Position numbers and translations under genes: made by a program. The notes below the pieces were generated by a model that was not told where the DNA came from, ran no database searches, and worked only from the letters and a program-made list of their open reading frames with translations. This document shows, in pieces, positions 11,797 through 21,300 of a stretch of 64,000 nucleotides of DNA (position 1 is the first letter of the stretch; every line of letters starts with the position of its first letter). Location of the stretch: NCBI GenBank assembly GCA_963738835.1, contig CAVTYH010000001.1, positions 744,001 to 808,000 on the forward strand, written 5' to 3'. This stretch comes from CAVTYH01 sp963738835 (GTDB lineage Bacteria; Planctomycetota; Planctomycetia; Pirellulales; JADZDJ01).

Positions 11797-12426
11797 ATGC
11801 TCGCACAAATCGCGCCGAATATTCAAATGAACTTGCCGGCCAACTTGCCGAATGTGCCGCCCGAGTGGGTGCCGTGGGTCGGGGTGGCGCTAGGCGTGGT
11901 CGTGCTGTTGTTCGGCCGGGCTTTGTACTGGTTGTTTGTGGCCATCGTTGGCTTCTTCATTGGCATGGAGCTGGCGGCTAACTGGTCGTGGCTGAATCAG
12001 CAGCCGCAGGCCATTCAGTTGCTGGTGGCCCTTGGCTGCGGGATATTGGGCGCCGTTGTTGGCATTTTCGTGCAGCGATTAGCGTTTGCGATTGGCGGCT
12101 TCTTCGCCGGCGGATATTTGGCGCTGGCCATTGCCACGCGGATGCATTTGGCCAGCGATCAGACCGCGGCCAACATCTGGATGATTGTCGGCGGCGTGAT
12201 CGGGGCCATTATCGCGGCCATGATTTTGGACTGGGCCATCATCGTGCTTTCCAGCCTGGCCGGCGCGGCGGCCATCATCAGTCCGTTTCAGCAGAGAATT
12301 GGCGACGATCGAATTACCGCCGTGCTGTTCTTCGTGATCGCCGCGGTCGGCATCGTGTTCCAATCGCGACACTTCATGGCGACACGGGTTCCGCCAGCCA
12401 CAACCGTTCCACCGCCAGTTGTTTAG
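11797..12426 (+). CDS. Multi-pass membrane protein, TMEM198/DUF4203-like
   Basis: 209 aa with about six or seven hydrophobic helices separated by very short loops (VGVALGVVVLLFGRALYWLFV, IQLLVALGCGILGAVVGIFV, GGVIGAIIAAMILDWAIIVL, AVLFFVIAAVGIVF). The small-residue-rich helices and overall layout resemble the DUF4203/TMEM198 group, whose function in bacteria is unknown. The ATG is preceded by gaggag at about 10 bases. The downstream membrane-protein gene starts 22 bases after the stop, so the two may be co-transcribed. Confidence 0.75.
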   Translation: MLAQIAPNIQMNLPANLPNVPPEWVPWVGVALGVVVLLFGRALYWLFVAIVGFFIGMELAANWSWLNQQPQAIQLLVALGCGILGAVVGIFVQRLAFAIGGFFAGGYLALAIATRMHLASDQTAANIWMIVGGVIGAIIAAMILDWAIIVLSSLAGAAAIISPFQQRIGDDRITAVLFFVIAAVGIVFQSRHFMATRVPPATTVPPPVV

Positions 12427-12448
12427 TCCCTGTATCCAAAGTCTTTCC

Positions 12449-13018
12449 ATGTCAGCGCCCAAGCACGAATCGGTAACTGCAGAGATTCGATCGATCCATT
12501 CGCAAGGCGGCGGCATCCGGTTTTCGCTTCGCTGGCTGCTGGTTGGCATCGCGCTTTGCGCGGTTGGCGTCGCCGCGCTCGTGAATGCCTCGACCATGTG
12601 GTTGAGAGTCACGGCGTCCCTCACGCTTTTAGCTTTTGCGGTTGTGCTCCTGGTGGCAATTTGCTCAACCGGGGCACGGCGCGCTTTTATGCTGGGATTT
12701 CTGGCCTGGGGGATCATTTATCTCGTCGTCGTGGGCCTTATTCTGCGCGACGAGAATAATGAAATTAACGAGTGGCCACCCACCATACTCCTCACTAGCC
12801 AAGCACTGCAGTGTCTGCACACAGCCGTGTTTCGACAGGTCGGCACTTATCCGCCTGGAGACTTGAACGCTGGTCTACCGATTTACGGGCCCGACCACGA
12901 CATGTTCATGAAAATCGGCCAACTGTTGTGGGCGTGGATTCTTGCAATGTGCGGTGGACTTGTGGCGAAATTCTTATATCGGGTATATCAACGCAAAGAG
13001 TCTTCGTCTCCTGGATGA
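12449..13018 (+). CDS. Membrane protein of unknown function
   Basis: About 189 aa with a cytoplasmic N-terminus, then FSLRWLLVGIALCAVGVAALV, a planctomycete-typical first helix beginning FSLRWLL. Two further helices follow (VTASLTLLAFAVVLLVAI and FLAWGIIYLVVVGLIL) and a C-terminal one (LLWAWILAMCGGLVAKFL). No conserved catalytic motif is seen. The ATG at 12449 is preferred because the protein then begins with a typical short Ser/Pro-rich tail; the frame is open to 12419, overlapping the upstream gene by eight bases. Confidence 0.65.
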   Translation: MSAPKHESVTAEIRSIHSQGGGIRFSLRWLLVGIALCAVGVAALVNASTMWLRVTASLTLLAFAVVLLVAICSTGARRAFMLGFLAWGIIYLVVVGLILRDENNEINEWPPTILLTSQALQCLHTAVFRQVGTYPPGDLNAGLPIYGPDHDMFMKIGQLLWAWILAMCGGLVAKFLYRVYQRKESSSPG

Positions 13019-13020
13019 TG

Positions 13021-13060
13021 TCCCCTCACCCCGTCCCTCTCTCCGAGGAGAGGGAGAGAA
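13021..13060. repeat. Dispersed GGGAGAGGG-GGGTGAGG palindromic repeat, copy 1
   Basis: Read on the minus strand this is a CCCTCTC/GAGAGGG hairpin followed by gggacggggtgagggg, the same element found at five other places in the window. It lies between two convergent genes, where its hairpin could act as a terminator. Confidence 0.75.
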
Positions 13061-13062
13061 AA

Positions 13063-13545
13063 TCACTCGCCGTGGTGAAAGATCTTCGGGCCGTCGGATT
13101 TGTAGTTGCCGGTTTGGTCGCGGCGGCCGTGCCAGTAGGCGAGATCGACCACGGGGATAACGCAGTGACCCATGTAATCCCAGCCCCACGTGCCTTCGTT
13201 GCAGCAGCGCAGATCGGCTTTGCACGGATGCGCACAGCCGCCGCCGACGTAGTAGCCGCCATCGCAAGGGCCGTTTGATGGTCGGGCTAAGCACAAAATG
13301 CTATGCGGATTGCCAGCCCGTTCGTCGCCGACTTTTTCTTCGTGAACAAACAGCCGGCCGAGACAGAAGTAAGAAGATTCGCTGTACACGCCGGTTCCGC
13401 CGCCGCAAAAACCGCACTTTTGCTTCATGTGCTCGATGGCGGCCAGCGGGCCAGAGCTAGCGGCGGGCGGGCAATCGTCGGCGTAGACGATTGAAGCGGC
13501 GAGAATCGACAACGCTACGGCAACGAATGCAAATCGGTAAGTCAT
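13063..13545 (-). CDS. Small secreted cysteine-rich protein
   Basis: 160 aa. A clear signal peptide (FAFVAVALSILAASIVYA, then DD) is followed by a mature region with about eleven cysteines, including CGFCGGG, CLGRLF, CLARPSNGPC, CAHPCKADLRCC and HCVIPVV. The even spacing suggests several disulphides or a metal site. I know of no family to assign. The ATG has an ideal aaggagg seven bases upstream. The gene follows the GlcG/HbpS-domain gene on the same strand across a 56-base gap. Confidence 0.75.
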   Translation of the reverse strand: MTYRFAFVAVALSILAASIVYADDCPPAASSGPLAAIEHMKQKCGFCGGGTGVYSESSYFCLGRLFVHEEKVGDERAGNPHSILCLARPSNGPCDGGYYVGGGCAHPCKADLRCCNEGTWGWDYMGHCVIPVVDLAYWHGRRDQTGNYKSDGPKIFHHGE

Positions 13546-13601
13546 GGCGTCGCCTCCTTGCGACGAGCGCGGGGCAAGCCCCGCCGCTACACGGCTCGGA
13601 A

Positions 13602-15533
13602 TTACGCAAACGGATTGCGGCTAAATTTCTGGAACGGCAGTCGCACGCCGCGGACAAAATATTGATCAGCTCGAATGTTGTTTGGTGCGGCAAAACCGAC
13701 AGCGCCAAAAAACGTTACTACGTCGTCTTGATCAACGCCGTCGCCGCTTACTCCGAAGCCGCCCACCAAAATGTTGCTCAAGTACACTGGCGTGCTGCCG
13801 GGGAAAAACACGACGCCGTTTTGATTCAGCGGATTGTTCGGATCGTGGAAATTCGTGCCTGGGTGGAAGGCGTCGTAGCCGAGCACGGTTTGAATGTCGG
13901 AAATCGGCGCGGGGGCTCCCTTGTTGTAAGCCGTGTTCGGATCGACCCAATCTTCGCGCAGAATTGAAAAGGCGCCCGGTAGCGAGCCATCAACACCGGC
14001 CGGATAGCGCGGCTCGGCCAGGAACCGGAAGGTGCGATTGGTGAAGGCGATGCCAGTTGGCAACAACGGGCCGGTTGGATCGTTCACATGCACGCGGTCA
14101 AAAGTCTGTAAAGCGGCCGAGGCGTAATAGACCGTGTTCCGCGATTTAGCCACGGACACGTCGATCGAAAACACCGTGGCATCACCCATGCGGAACAGGC
14201 CCAGCAGGTCGCCGTTGGTGTCGGCGACTGCCAGAACCATGTTACTGCGGGCGCCAATTGGTAAACGGATTTGTGCCCGGACTTTGCCAGCGGCGTCAAC
14301 GCCTTGATCGATGATCTGTGTCACCTGGGCGGCGGTAAGTGCGCTGCCATCATGCGGAGTGACCAGCCAGCCGGAGGAAACGTCTTCGCCATCCAGATAT
14401 TTGGCGCCGCCGGGCGTAACTTGTTCTTCGATTCCCAAATCGGCAGTGCTTCCACGGCCGACCTTGGCGCCGGTTTTCAGCGTTTGCTTCACGCCGCCTT
14501 GCGACCCCTGACCGACTTGATCGAGCGAAATGCCGGCCAAAAAAATCCGTGTTGTGTTGCTCAGTGGCAAGTTGTAGCCAGGCACCGGCGGAATGCCAAC
14601 CAGATTGCCCACTCGGGCATTCACGCCGCTAGAACCGCCCACTGCGGCGAAGGCGATCCACTCGGCCTGCAATTCCAGCGGAGCGTTCGTGCGCTGTAGC
14701 GTAGTTTGCTTGGCGGCGGGCGCTGGATTGAAGTTTTGCTCGAAATCGGCATAGCCGTTGGGGCCGGGAAAAAACACGCCAATGCCGCCGACCAGCGATA
14801 GCTTGCCATGATTGTTCGGATCGGCCTTGTAAAGCGGAATTCCGCCGGGCAGCGTGGCAATGCCGCGATTGTTGGAGTCGGGCAGCAAGCCAGTTTGCTG
14901 GCCGTACGAATACGGAATAGGAATTTTTTGCCCGGCGGGAATAAAGGCCGGATCGATGTTGTAGGCAATGTCGTCGTCAGTGCCGACTACGCCGTCTACG
15001 CCCGCGCCGGTGAGCACGGCGCGATTTGTGCCTTCGATGGCGAACAGATCGACGGGCGGCGTGTGGGCAATGCCGGGTGGGAAGTGACCGCCGACGCCGA
15101 TCGGCGCCACAAATCCGGGACCCTGTTTCGTCGGATCGGTCTCGCTCGAATTCGGATTGGCCTGCACTTCACGTTGGGCAATTGTCGTCTGGCTGATCTG
15201 ACGGATGGTGCGCGACGTGAGCGCCGTGCCCGGTCCGGAGTTGTTCGAGAAGTACGCCGCCGTGCGGGCTTTGGCAATGGCGCCGTCGATGGCAAAATCG
15301 AGCGTCGCCGGATCGGTAATCGTAACGCCTGATTCAACTCGCACGCCCAAAATGGTGCCGTTGCGATCGACCACGGCAATAATGGCGTCGTTGCGAGCCG
15401 AAGCCACGACGGCCCGATCAAGCAATTGCTTCACGTCAGCTGTGGTGGCGGTCACGCTGAGCATCGCTCGCTGTTCAAGCGACTCAAAACCGAGGCGGCG
15501 AGCAGGGCGCAGGGAGTTGCGCGGATTGGTCAT
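13602..15533 (-). CDS. Large secreted protein with two GlcG/HbpS-like domains
   Basis: 643 aa. The N-terminus has the planctomycete export motif FESLEQRAMLS. Two copies of the heme-degrading/heme-binding GlcG-HbpS fold are visible: near residue 30 (VKQLLDRAVVASARNDAII, AVVDRNGTILGV) and near residue 400 (VTQIIDQGVDAAGKVRAQIR, MVLAVADTNGDLLGLFRM). HbpS binds heme at the cell surface in Streptomyces; GlcG's role is unclear. The middle holds long Gly/Pro/Asn-rich stretches. The proximal start at 15533 is preferred over 15611 because it places the motif near the N-terminus and avoids the repetitive upstream sequence. Given the many cytochromes nearby, a heme-related role is tempting but unproven. 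Confidence 0.75.
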   Translation of the reverse strand: MTNPRNSLRPARRLGFESLEQRAMLSVTATTADVKQLLDRAVVASARNDAIIAVVDRNGTILGVRVESGVTITDPATLDFAIDGAIAKARTAAYFSNNSGPGTALTSRTIRQISQTTIAQREVQANPNSSETDPTKQGPGFVAPIGVGGHFPPGIAHTPPVDLFAIEGTNRAVLTGAGVDGVVGTDDDIAYNIDPAFIPAGQKIPIPYSYGQQTGLLPDSNNRGIATLPGGIPLYKADPNNHGKLSLVGGIGVFFPGPNGYADFEQNFNPAPAAKQTTLQRTNAPLELQAEWIAFAAVGGSSGVNARVGNLVGIPPVPGYNLPLSNTTRIFLAGISLDQVGQGSQGGVKQTLKTGAKVGRGSTADLGIEEQVTPGGAKYLDGEDVSSGWLVTPHDGSALTAAQVTQIIDQGVDAAGKVRAQIRLPIGARSNMVLAVADTNGDLLGLFRMGDATVFSIDVSVAKSRNTVYYASAALQTFDRVHVNDPTGPLLPTGIAFTNRTFRFLAEPRYPAGVDGSLPGAFSILREDWVDPNTAYNKGAPAPISDIQTVLGYDAFHPGTNFHDPNNPLNQNGVVFFPGSTPVYLSNILVGGFGVSGDGVDQDDVVTFFGAVGFAAPNNIRADQYFVRGVRLPFQKFSRNPFA

Positions 15534-15620
15534 GCAGAATTCAGGGTTCAAGGTTCGGGGTTCAGGTGTGGCGGGGGCTTGTTCGACAAGCTTTCGGGTT
15601 TCAGGTTTCAACCAGCTGAT

Positions 15621-15638
15621 GGCAAGCGATTGCTTGCC
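15621..15638. repeat. Palindrome GGCAAGC-GATT-GCTTGCC
   Basis: A 7-bp perfect stem with a 4-base loop. It shares the core GCAAGCGATTGC with a second palindrome 170 bases away (15790-15809). Confidence 0.7.
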
Positions 15639-15789
15639 AGGTGCTGTCTGGATTCTGAACCCCGACCCCTGAACCCTCTTCCGTGCAGCTTAACACGGTT
15701 TTACAGGCAGGTCATTAAATAATGATCGGCACGGTGATGCCGTCTTCGCCGGTCTTATGGCTAGATAGGCCAATTGCCGTAACGAGAGT

Positions 15790-15809
15790 GACCGCAAGCG
15801 ATTGCGGTC
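15790..15809. repeat. Palindrome GACCGCAA-GCGA-TTGCGGTC
   Basis: An 8-bp perfect stem with a 4-base loop, with the same GCAAGCGATTGC core as the 15621 palindrome. It could be a transcription-factor site or a dispersed palindromic repeat. Confidence 0.65.
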
Positions 15810-15990
15810 GAATAGAACACGCGAATCGTCAGTTTTTGAGCGTTAAGCTGATTTGGCTCGCTTGCTAGCGGCGCGGATTCGCGGTGTCTTGTCGCCGTAT
15901 TCGTAATCATCGGCACGATTGATTCGATTCTTCAATCCGTTACGACCGATACATCTTGTGAGTTTCCGCGCGCTTACTAAACGCGTTTGG

Positions 15991-18288
15991 ATGACCAAGA
16001 TTGTGAACCACGCGCAGCGACAGTTCGGCTGGTGTTGGCCGACGTTGTTGACCGCAGCAATTATCGTGTTGCTGTTGGGGCGATCGCGGTGCGTACTGGC
16101 AATGGATTTGAGCGATTCTTTTCTTGGCGATCTGGCCACGGTGAAAACCCTGCCGCCGGTCGAGGATTTGCCCCCGACTTTGAGATCAGCTGGAGCTAGC
16201 CCTCGCCTGCTGACAGAATCGCAGATTGCCGATGCACGGCCGCTGCAACCTTCGACATTGCGAATCCTGCCGATCAGCTCCGCGCCGCTGGGATTATCGC
16301 CGGAATACGATCGGCACTTCGATCGCTTTGTGATCCAAGCATCGGCGATCGAAGCGAATGAACCCTCTCCCTTTGGGAGAGGGCAGGGTGAGGATTCTGC
16401 TCTGAGATTATCACCCGGCAGCACCCTCACTCCAACCCTCTCCCAGAGGGACAGAGTGATTCCGGTCGCCGATCCGGTTGGCATGACTGACGACGATTAT
16501 TTGCGCGAAGTGCGCCCCGATCTGGTGCGGCCGAGGGTTTTGCGTTCACCCTCCGTTGAAACGCAACCCGGCATTCCGGTCGAAACGCCAACCGAGGCGA
16601 ACGAGCTTTTGTCGCTGCCAATGGATGCGCCGCTGGGCTTCACCGGTCCATCTAGCGTGTTGCCGCGCGAAGGCCAGATCAGCAGTCACTTCGTGCCGAT
16701 CGAAGACCGCTGGCGCATCGGCCTGCCGGAGTGGGATCGCTACGGCCTGAATCATCCGCCTCTGGACGATTATCCGTATACGCTGGGTCGCAAATGTGAT
16801 CCATATCATCAGAATGTGCTGAAGGGTGATTACCCGATCATCGGCCAGCACACATTTTTGAACATTACCGCCGAAAGCTTGAGCCTGTTCGAAGGCCGGC
16901 AGGTGCCCACGCCGACCACGCCGTTCGAGAGCACGGTGCATCCGAACGAGAACGATTTCTTCGGCAACCCGAATCAGTTTTTCACGACCAACTATTTTCT
17001 GGCCTCGTTCGATTTGTTTCACGGCGATGCCTCGTTCAAGCCGGTCGATTGGCGGTTGAGATTCACGCCGGTGTTCAATTTCAACTATCTCGACGTCGAA
17101 GAGCTGGCCGTTGTGAACCCCAATGTGAAAGACGGCACCACGCGGTTCCGCGACTGGTGGGCGCTTCAAGAGTGGTTCGGCGAAGTGAAAATTGCCGACG
17201 CCAGCCCGGCATATGATTTCACTTCGGTGCGTCTCGGCTCGCAGCCATTTTTGAGCGATTTCCGCGGCTTCATTTTTGAAGACACGAACCGAGCCATCCG
17301 ACTGTTCGGCACGCAAGATTCCAATCAGAATCAGTTCAATGTCTTCTACGAATACTGGCAAGAAAAGGAAACCAACAGCGAGCTGAACACATTTCTCGAT
17401 CGGCCGAAGCAAACATTCATCGCGAACTTCTATCGCCAAGATTTCATCTTCCCGGGCTATACAACGCAGTTCAATTTCATCTACGACCGCGACAAGGCGG
17501 ACACGGAATACGACCGCAACGACTTTTTGGTGCGGCCTGATCCGGCGGGCGTGGCGACGCCGCATTCGGTGAGTTCGTACTACATCGGCTGGACGGGCAA
17601 TGGCCATATCAACCGCTTCAACATCAACCACGCCTTCTATTGGGTGCTGGGGCGAGACACGCTCAACCCGATAGCGGGACAGGCGGTTGAGATTGATGCC
17701 CAGATGGCTGCGCTCGAACTTTCATACGATCGTGATTGGGTGCGACTGCGAGGTTCATTTTTCTATGCGTCCGGAGATGGCAATCCACTGGATAACAAAG
17801 CGCACGGATTCGACACGATCATCGATAATCCCAACTTCGCCGGCGGGGGATTCAGCTATTGGGACCGGCAGGGCATTCGCTTGCTCGGCGTGGGGCTCAC
17901 GCAACGGTTCAGCCTTGTGCCCGACCTCCGCAGCAGCAAAATTCAGGGGCAACCGAATTTCGTGAACCCGGGATTATATCTCGGCAACATCGGCGCGGAC
18001 TTTGATGTCACGCCGAAGCTGCGGCTGATCAGCAATCTGAATTTGTTGTGGTTCGATCAAACCCAGGTGTTGCAGCAGTTCGTGTTTCAAAGCAACATCG
18101 ATCGATTCATCGGCACCGACTTGAGCCTGGGCATGGAATACCGGCCGCACCTGAACAACAACATCATTATCGTGGCCGGCGTGCAAGGCCTCGTGCCTGG
18201 CGCCGGTTTCCGCGAGATTTACAACCCCATTAACGGACAAATCCCGGCGTTGTTTGCCGGGTTCATGGATTTAGCGCTGAAGTTTTAA
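15991..18288 (+). CDS. Predicted outer-membrane beta-barrel protein next to multiheme cytochrome
   Basis: About 765 aa. It has a signal peptide (LLTAAIIVLLLGRSRCVLA) and a proline-rich N-terminal domain to about residue 235. From about residue 260 onward the sequence alternates aromatic/hydrophobic and polar residues in beta-barrel style (FFTTNYFLASFDLFHGDASF, WRLRFTPVFNFNYLD, FNVFYEYWQE, FNFIYDRDKADTEYDRNDF, LRLISNLNLLWF). The C-terminus ends in phenylalanine (LALKF), typical of outer-membrane proteins. It carries no CXXCH. The decaheme/LVIVD gene follows within about 10-25 bases, so the pair may form a porin-cytochrome unit; this is inference. A start at 15919 is also open. Residues about 125-153 are encoded by an inserted palindromic repeat (separate entry). 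Confidence 0.75.
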   Translation: MTKIVNHAQRQFGWCWPTLLTAAIIVLLLGRSRCVLAMDLSDSFLGDLATVKTLPPVEDLPPTLRSAGASPRLLTESQIADARPLQPSTLRILPISSAPLGLSPEYDRHFDRFVIQASAIEANEPSPFGRGQGEDSALRLSPGSTLTPTLSQRDRVIPVADPVGMTDDDYLREVRPDLVRPRVLRSPSVETQPGIPVETPTEANELLSLPMDAPLGFTGPSSVLPREGQISSHFVPIEDRWRIGLPEWDRYGLNHPPLDDYPYTLGRKCDPYHQNVLKGDYPIIGQHTFLNITAESLSLFEGRQVPTPTTPFESTVHPNENDFFGNPNQFFTTNYFLASFDLFHGDASFKPVDWRLRFTPVFNFNYLDVEELAVVNPNVKDGTTRFRDWWALQEWFGEVKIADASPAYDFTSVRLGSQPFLSDFRGFIFEDTNRAIRLFGTQDSNQNQFNVFYEYWQEKETNSELNTFLDRPKQTFIANFYRQDFIFPGYTTQFNFIYDRDKADTEYDRNDFLVRPDPAGVATPHSVSSYYIGWTGNGHINRFNINHAFYWVLGRDTLNPIAGQAVEIDAQMAALELSYDRDWVRLRGSFFYASGDGNPLDNKAHGFDTIIDNPNFAGGGFSYWDRQGIRLLGVGLTQRFSLVPDLRSSKIQGQPNFVNPGLYLGNIGADFDVTPKLRLISNLNLLWFDQTQVLQQFVFQSNIDRFIGTDLSLGMEYRPHLNNNIIIVAGVQGLVPGAGFREIYNPINGQIPALFAGFMDLALKF
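16363..16450. repeat. Dispersed palindromic repeat, copy 2, inside the barrel gene
   Basis: Two facing copies of the element: ccctctccctttgggagaggg followed by cagggtgagg, then about 25 bases, then ccctcactccaaccctctccc. It is translated in frame as PFGRGQGEDS ... LTPTLSQRDR in the N-terminal linker of the outer-membrane protein. Confidence 0.85.
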
Positions 18289-18313
18289 GCGGTTCAACAT
18301 GGAAGTTGACGTT

Positions 18314-21300
18314 ATGCGACGAATTAAAGCGAACATTATCCCCGTTCTGCTTTGGCTGCTGATGCCAATGTCCGCGTGGGCTCAATCGCCGGTGAAGTTG
18401 GCTAGTGCCACCTCGGCTGAACATGCCGAGATGATTCCGTATCCGGTGCCTGCCGAGCTGCAAGGCATCGATCTCTCACAGCAAACCGCCGAAGAGGCGC
18501 TCGGCAAAAGCATCAGTTGTATCCAATGCCATCAGGGCGTTGGCGATATGCACGACAAGCCAACCGTGCGGCTGGGCTGTTGCGATTGCCACGGCGGCGA
18601 CCCCAGTTGCCCGACCAAAGAAGGCGCTCATGTGCATCCGCTGTTTCCTAACGCCTGGCCGAGTTCTGCAAATCCGGTGCGGACTTATACGCTCTTGAAT
18701 CACGAATCGCCGGAGTTCATTCGCTTCGTCAATCCCGGCGATCTGCGGGTGGCCCACATCAGTTGCGGCGCGTGTCACGCTAAAGAAGTGCTGCAAGTTC
18801 GCAAGAGCATGATGACCAACGGCTGCATGCTGTGGGGCGCGGCCTTGTACAACAACGGCTCGGTGCCGTTCAAGGCGACGCATTTCGGCGAGAGCTACAG
18901 CATGCACGGCTCGCCGCAGCGATTGCAAACCGTGCCGACGCCGACGCAGGAAGAAATCGAACACAAAGGCGTGCTGCCGTTTCTCGATCCGCTGCCGCGC
19001 TACGAAGCCTCGCAGCCTGGCAACGTCCTGCGTATTTTCGAGCGCGGAGGCCGATTCCGGCCGGAAGTTGGAATCCCGGAAAAAGACGACGATCCTGGCA
19101 AGCCGCGCACTCGATTGAGTGTTCGGGGCTTGGGCACGGAGAATCGCACCGATCCGGTGATGATCGGCCTGCAAAAAACACGGCTTTTGGATCCCACGCT
19201 GAACTTTCTGGGCACGAACGATCATCCCGGCGATTATCGCTCCAGCGGTTGCACGGCATGCCATGTGATTTACGCCAATGATCGTTCGCCGGTGAATTCC
19301 GGGCCGTACGCTAAATTCGGTCACCTAGGCACCAGCTTCTCGCCCGATCCGACGATTCCCAAAAATGAATCGGGGCATCCGATCGATCACAAATTCAGCG
19401 TGGCCATTCCGTCCAGCCAGTGCATCGTGTGCCACATTCATCCTGGCACCAACGTGCTTAACGAATATCTCGGCTTCATGTGGTGGGACAACGAAACCGA
19501 CGGCGATCTGATGTATCCGGCGCGGCAGAAATATCCGACGGAAGAAGAGTCGGTGCAAGCGCAAATGTCGAATCCCGACGAAACGGCCGTTCGCGGATTA
19601 TGGTCCGACCCGAATTTCTTGGCGAACGTCACCAATCTGAATAGTTCGACACGGCATACGCAATTCGGCGATTTCCACGGGCACGGTTGGGTGTTTCGTG
19701 CGGTGTTCAAGAAAGACCGCACAGGCAACCTGCTCGATTATTTGGGCCGCGTGATTGGCGATCCGAGCAATACGCTGTTGCAAGCGGCCATGACTCCGCC
19801 GACGCCCGAAGAACGGGTGCATGGAAAGAACCGCGACGGCGTGCCGGTGCATTTGATGGATATTCACTTGGAAAAGGGCATGCACTGCATCGATTGCCAT
19901 TTCAATCAAGACAATCACGGCAACACGAAACTGTACGGCGAAGTGCGGGCGGCGATCGAAATTCAGTGCATCGACTGCCACGGCACGGCAACCGAGCGAT
20001 CGAAGCTAGCCACTTCGGGTCCGGCTGCGCCCAACGGTGGTTTCAATTTGCGGCAATATCGCACGCCCTGGGGCAAACCGCGGTTTGAAGATCGCGGCGA
20101 TTCGATCATTCAGCACTCGATGGTCGAAGAAAACACCGAATGGGAAGTGGTGCAGACGGCCGACACGGTGAATCCCGCCAATCGACATTACAACGTCCGA
20201 TCACAAATGGCCAAAACCGTGCGGATGGCCGACGACGGCAAGCTGGAATACGGCGATTTGCAGCCGGGCCAAAAATGCGCCCATGAAAACTCGAACATGA
20301 GTTGCATCGCCTGCCACAGCTCGTGGAACCCCAGTTGCTTCGGCTGTCATTTGCCGCAGAAAGCGAACAAAAAACTGCCGCAGTTGCACAACGAAGGAGA
20401 CGTGACGCGGAACTACACCGCGTACAACTTCCAAACTTTGCGCGACGATGTGTACATGTTGGCCCGCGATGGCAACGTGACGGGCAACCGCATCGGGCCA
20501 GCCCGGTCTTCGTGCGCCATTCACGTCGGCTCGTACAACAACAATCGCGAGTCGATTTACGTGCAGCAGCAAACCATTTCCGGCGATGGAATGAGCGGCA
20601 TCGCCTTCAGCACCAACGTTCCGCACACCGTTCGCGGCGGCCCGCCGAAAGAGCTGCAAAAACAACCAGAGATGTATCCGTTGACCGTCGCCGGCCGTGG
20701 CGGCACGATGGAGACGAAAACCTGCACCGATTGCCATGTCTCAAAGAACAACGACAACAACGCCATCATGGCGCAGCTCTTGATGCAAGGCACAAACTTT
20801 GTGAACTTCATCGGCCGGTACTGCTGGGTGGCGTGCGGTGAACACGGATTGGAAGCCGTTGAAGTGACCGAACGAGAAGAGCCGCAAGCCGTGATCGGCA
20901 GCACGCTGCACGAAGTGGCGTACCCCGATTATTTCCGCGAGTTCGTCGATCGTGGCCGGATGCTGGAAAACGCGCATGAGCATCCGGGCAAAGACATCAA
21001 AGACCAGGTGCTGCATCCGCTAGAGAAACCCGAGATTCTGCAAGTACAAGCCCGCGGCGAATATCTGTATGCCGCGTGCGGAACCGGCGGATTACGCGTG
21101 TTCGACATCGCCTTCATCGACGACAAAGGGTTTTCAGAGCGCATCACGACAGCGCCAGTTTCGCCGATCGGCCAGCGATTTTATGTACCGACGCGCTATT
21201 GCACCGCCGTCGCCGCTCCGACGACGATAGCGCCCGATCCCACACGCATTCAGCACCCGGAAAACCAAGAGCAACCCGTCAACGGCCTATATGCGCATTT

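Larger units (their letters stand above)
15534..15990. other. Divergent intergenic region with short repeats
   Basis: About 450 bases between the GlcG/HbpS-domain gene and the outer-membrane barrel gene. Between 15541 and 15675 there are repeated gggttcagg/cctgaaccc units in both orientations. Two related hairpins are listed separately. No gene is seen, although the barrel reading frame is open from 15919. Confidence 0.5.

Noticed and set aside
15919..18288. Long minus-strand frame at 16546-17631 opposite the barrel gene
   Set aside because: It is an antisense shadow of the high-GC barrel gene; no ribosome-binding site, no domain, and the plus strand has clear protein features.
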